This document shows, one piece after another, positions 63,701 through 64,000 of a DNA stretch of 64,000 nucleotides. Source of the stretch: JALORV01 sp963702595 (GTDB taxonomy: Bacteria > Pseudomonadota > Gammaproteobacteria > Burkholderiales > Burkholderiaceae_F); contig CAVPDC010000019.1 in assembly GCA_963702595.1 (NCBI GenBank), forward strand, positions 1 through 64,000. The letters are read 5' to 3'. The notes beneath the pieces were generated by a model. It did not search any database and had not been told where the DNA came from. It worked only from the letters and a program-made list of their open reading frames with translations. Both the position numbers and the translations under genes were made by a program. Numbering within the stretch: position 1 is the first letter of the stretch; each line of letters opens with the position of its first letter.

Positions 63701-64000
63701 AGCGTGTCGTACAGCTTCACCAGTGAGTCAATGCGCGGCTGCCCGACCTTGTATTGCACCGTCAGGACCGCCAGGCCCGGCTGGGTCACCGAAAAAATGT
63801 GTTCGATGCCGGTGATCTGCGACAGCACCTGCTCGGCCGGCACCGTCACCATGTTATGGACATCCTCGCTGGCCGCGCCCGGGAACGGGATGATCACGTT
63901 GGCCATAGTCACATTGATCTGCGGTTCCTCTTCCTTCGGCGTTACCAGTACGGCGAAGAGTCCCAGCAGCAGCAGCACGAGCGCGATCAGCGGTGTCAGC
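60760..64000 (-). CDS. RND efflux permease (AcrB superfamily), 5' end outside window
   Basis: Inner-membrane proton-driven efflux pump subunit, at least 1,080 residues in the window; the reading frame continues past 64000, so only a few N-terminal residues are missing. Conserved features: N-terminal helix then TPKEEEPQI, porter domain, the TM4 proton relay SIGILVDDAIVVVENIHRR, and the second half repeating this layout (GMIALAGIIVRNSILLVDFI). The TPKEEEPQ start is typical of a subgroup often paired with DUF2892. The periplasmic adaptor is probably upstream, beyond the window. Confidence 0.94.
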   Translation of the reverse strand, partial: LTPLIALVLLLLGLFAVLVTPKEEEPQINVTMANVIIPFPGAASEDVHNMVTVPAEQVLSQITGIEHIFSVTQPGLAVLTVQYKVGQPRIDSLVKLYDTLMSNRDWLPSHLGVMEPVVKPKGIDDVPIVTLTLHSTRPEVGAADLQRVAHELEIELKRVAGTREVTTLGGPDSVVRVTLDPERMNAHRITVTDIERALRATNSSLPVGQLTTGNRTVEVRAGQFLRSASDVGQLVVGLAGPTRERRPILLADVADVTDGPDTPNRYVWHGARADGNRESPVAEWPAITIQVSKKPGENASSVADAVMARVVQLKGQLIPSDVVVNETRNYGATANDKANQLIKKLIFATLSVVALVWASLGRREALIVGSAVVLTLASTLFASWAWGFTLNRVSLFALIFSIGILVDDAIVVVENIHRRSLIDHLPLAEVIPRAVDEVGGPTILATFTVIAALLPMAFVTGLMGPYMAPIPINSSMGMLLSLAIAFVITPWMALRLLPAAHGAPSGGDKLGRRLSEFFERVMRPFLRGDAGRNQRRWLGLGIAGAIALSVLLVPLNLVVLKMLPFDNKSEFQVVLDMPTGTPVEATAAVLREMAVEVAKLPEVTDYQAYAGLAAPINFNGLVRQYYLRTGGEVGDLQVNLVDKHERDRKSHEVAQAVRPALEAIAKRHGGDVKVVEVPPGPPVLSPIVAEIYGPDAEAQMKLAKQVRAVFEATPDITAIDDTVLDPAERIVLRVDTAKAAQYGIAASEVARIAQLALASEDITPLHDGASKYSVPVRIGLADSAKGSLDALLKMKVRGPDNVRDEATGLPYEIPLSELVSPTTLPRERVLYRKNLQPVVYVTGDVAGGKGKTDSPLYGMFAMRDAIAKIATPGGLPLAERWIAPPDDRYSSFALKWDGEWQVTYETFRDMGIAYAVGLVLIYLLVVAQFRSYVTPLIIMAPIPLTIIGVLPGHAIFGAQFTATSMIGMIALAGIIVRNSILLVDFIHQRLDEGVDFQDATIEAAATRAKPIILTAVAAMLGAVFILDDPIFNGLAISLLFGIFVSTALTLVLIPVLYYAVNHRRHARRTPAPSTSTATA

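Overview
The window looks like chromosomal DNA of an uncultured betaproteobacterium (Burkholderiales-like). This is inferred from the high GC content, from the long (400-residue) TrpS, and above all from gene order. The runs PHP exonuclease - YciO - site-2 protease - trpS - methyltransferase - dapA - bamC - MBL, then cupin oxygenase - SlyD - mutS - suhB - trmJ - cysE - lpxH - ppiB - ppiA - TPR - cysS - alkA - accA - tilS - lysC - tRNA-Ser are typical of that class. No rRNA and no CRISPR array is present.

Layout. Positions 1-10.9 kb form an accessory stretch of unrelated single genes: a broken LysE exporter, a decayed HTH-citrate synthase, an S9 prolyl oligopeptidase lipoprotein, a small lipoprotein, DinB, DUF4386, a GST, an ABM monooxygenase, a gamma-glutamylcyclotransferase, and a HigBA-type toxin-antitoxin pair whose toxin has a stop codon. 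At least ten copies of a degenerate GTCCGCT...GGC repeat lie between these genes. From 11 to 42 kb lies the housekeeping backbone: LysR, hslO, carbonic-anhydrase-like protein, acyl-CoA metabolism, RNA and protein maintenance, lysine biosynthesis (dapA, lysC), cysteine (cysE, cysS), lipid A (lpxH), fatty acid synthesis (accA) and mismatch repair (mutS).

At 43.1-44.6 kb a 1.5-kb element sits in tRNA-Arg(ACG). It is bounded by an exact 43-bp duplication of the tRNA 3' end. It carries a self-regulated wHTH-nucleotidyltransferase (MNT) / HEPN pair and the first codons of an hsdM gene, but no integrase. It looks like the deleted remnant of a defence island and is the most interesting locus here. 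From 44.9 to 60 kb come a giant cyclic beta-glucan synthase (GT84-GH94), a class I aldolase divergent from a PPi-type phosphofructokinase, a lipoprotein / H1-like histone pair and an M4 metallopeptidase. The window ends inside an RND efflux permease, with DUF2892 and CsoR/RcnR-type genes downstream of it in the same operon.

Reading-frame quality matters. At least fourteen one-base indels break otherwise well-conserved genes, including genes that should be essential (cysS, tilS, lysC). Most of these are therefore probably sequence or assembly errors, and I treat the repaired frames as the likely proteins. The HTH-citrate synthase (catalytic His also lost), the HigB stop codon and the hsdM stub are better candidates for true decay.
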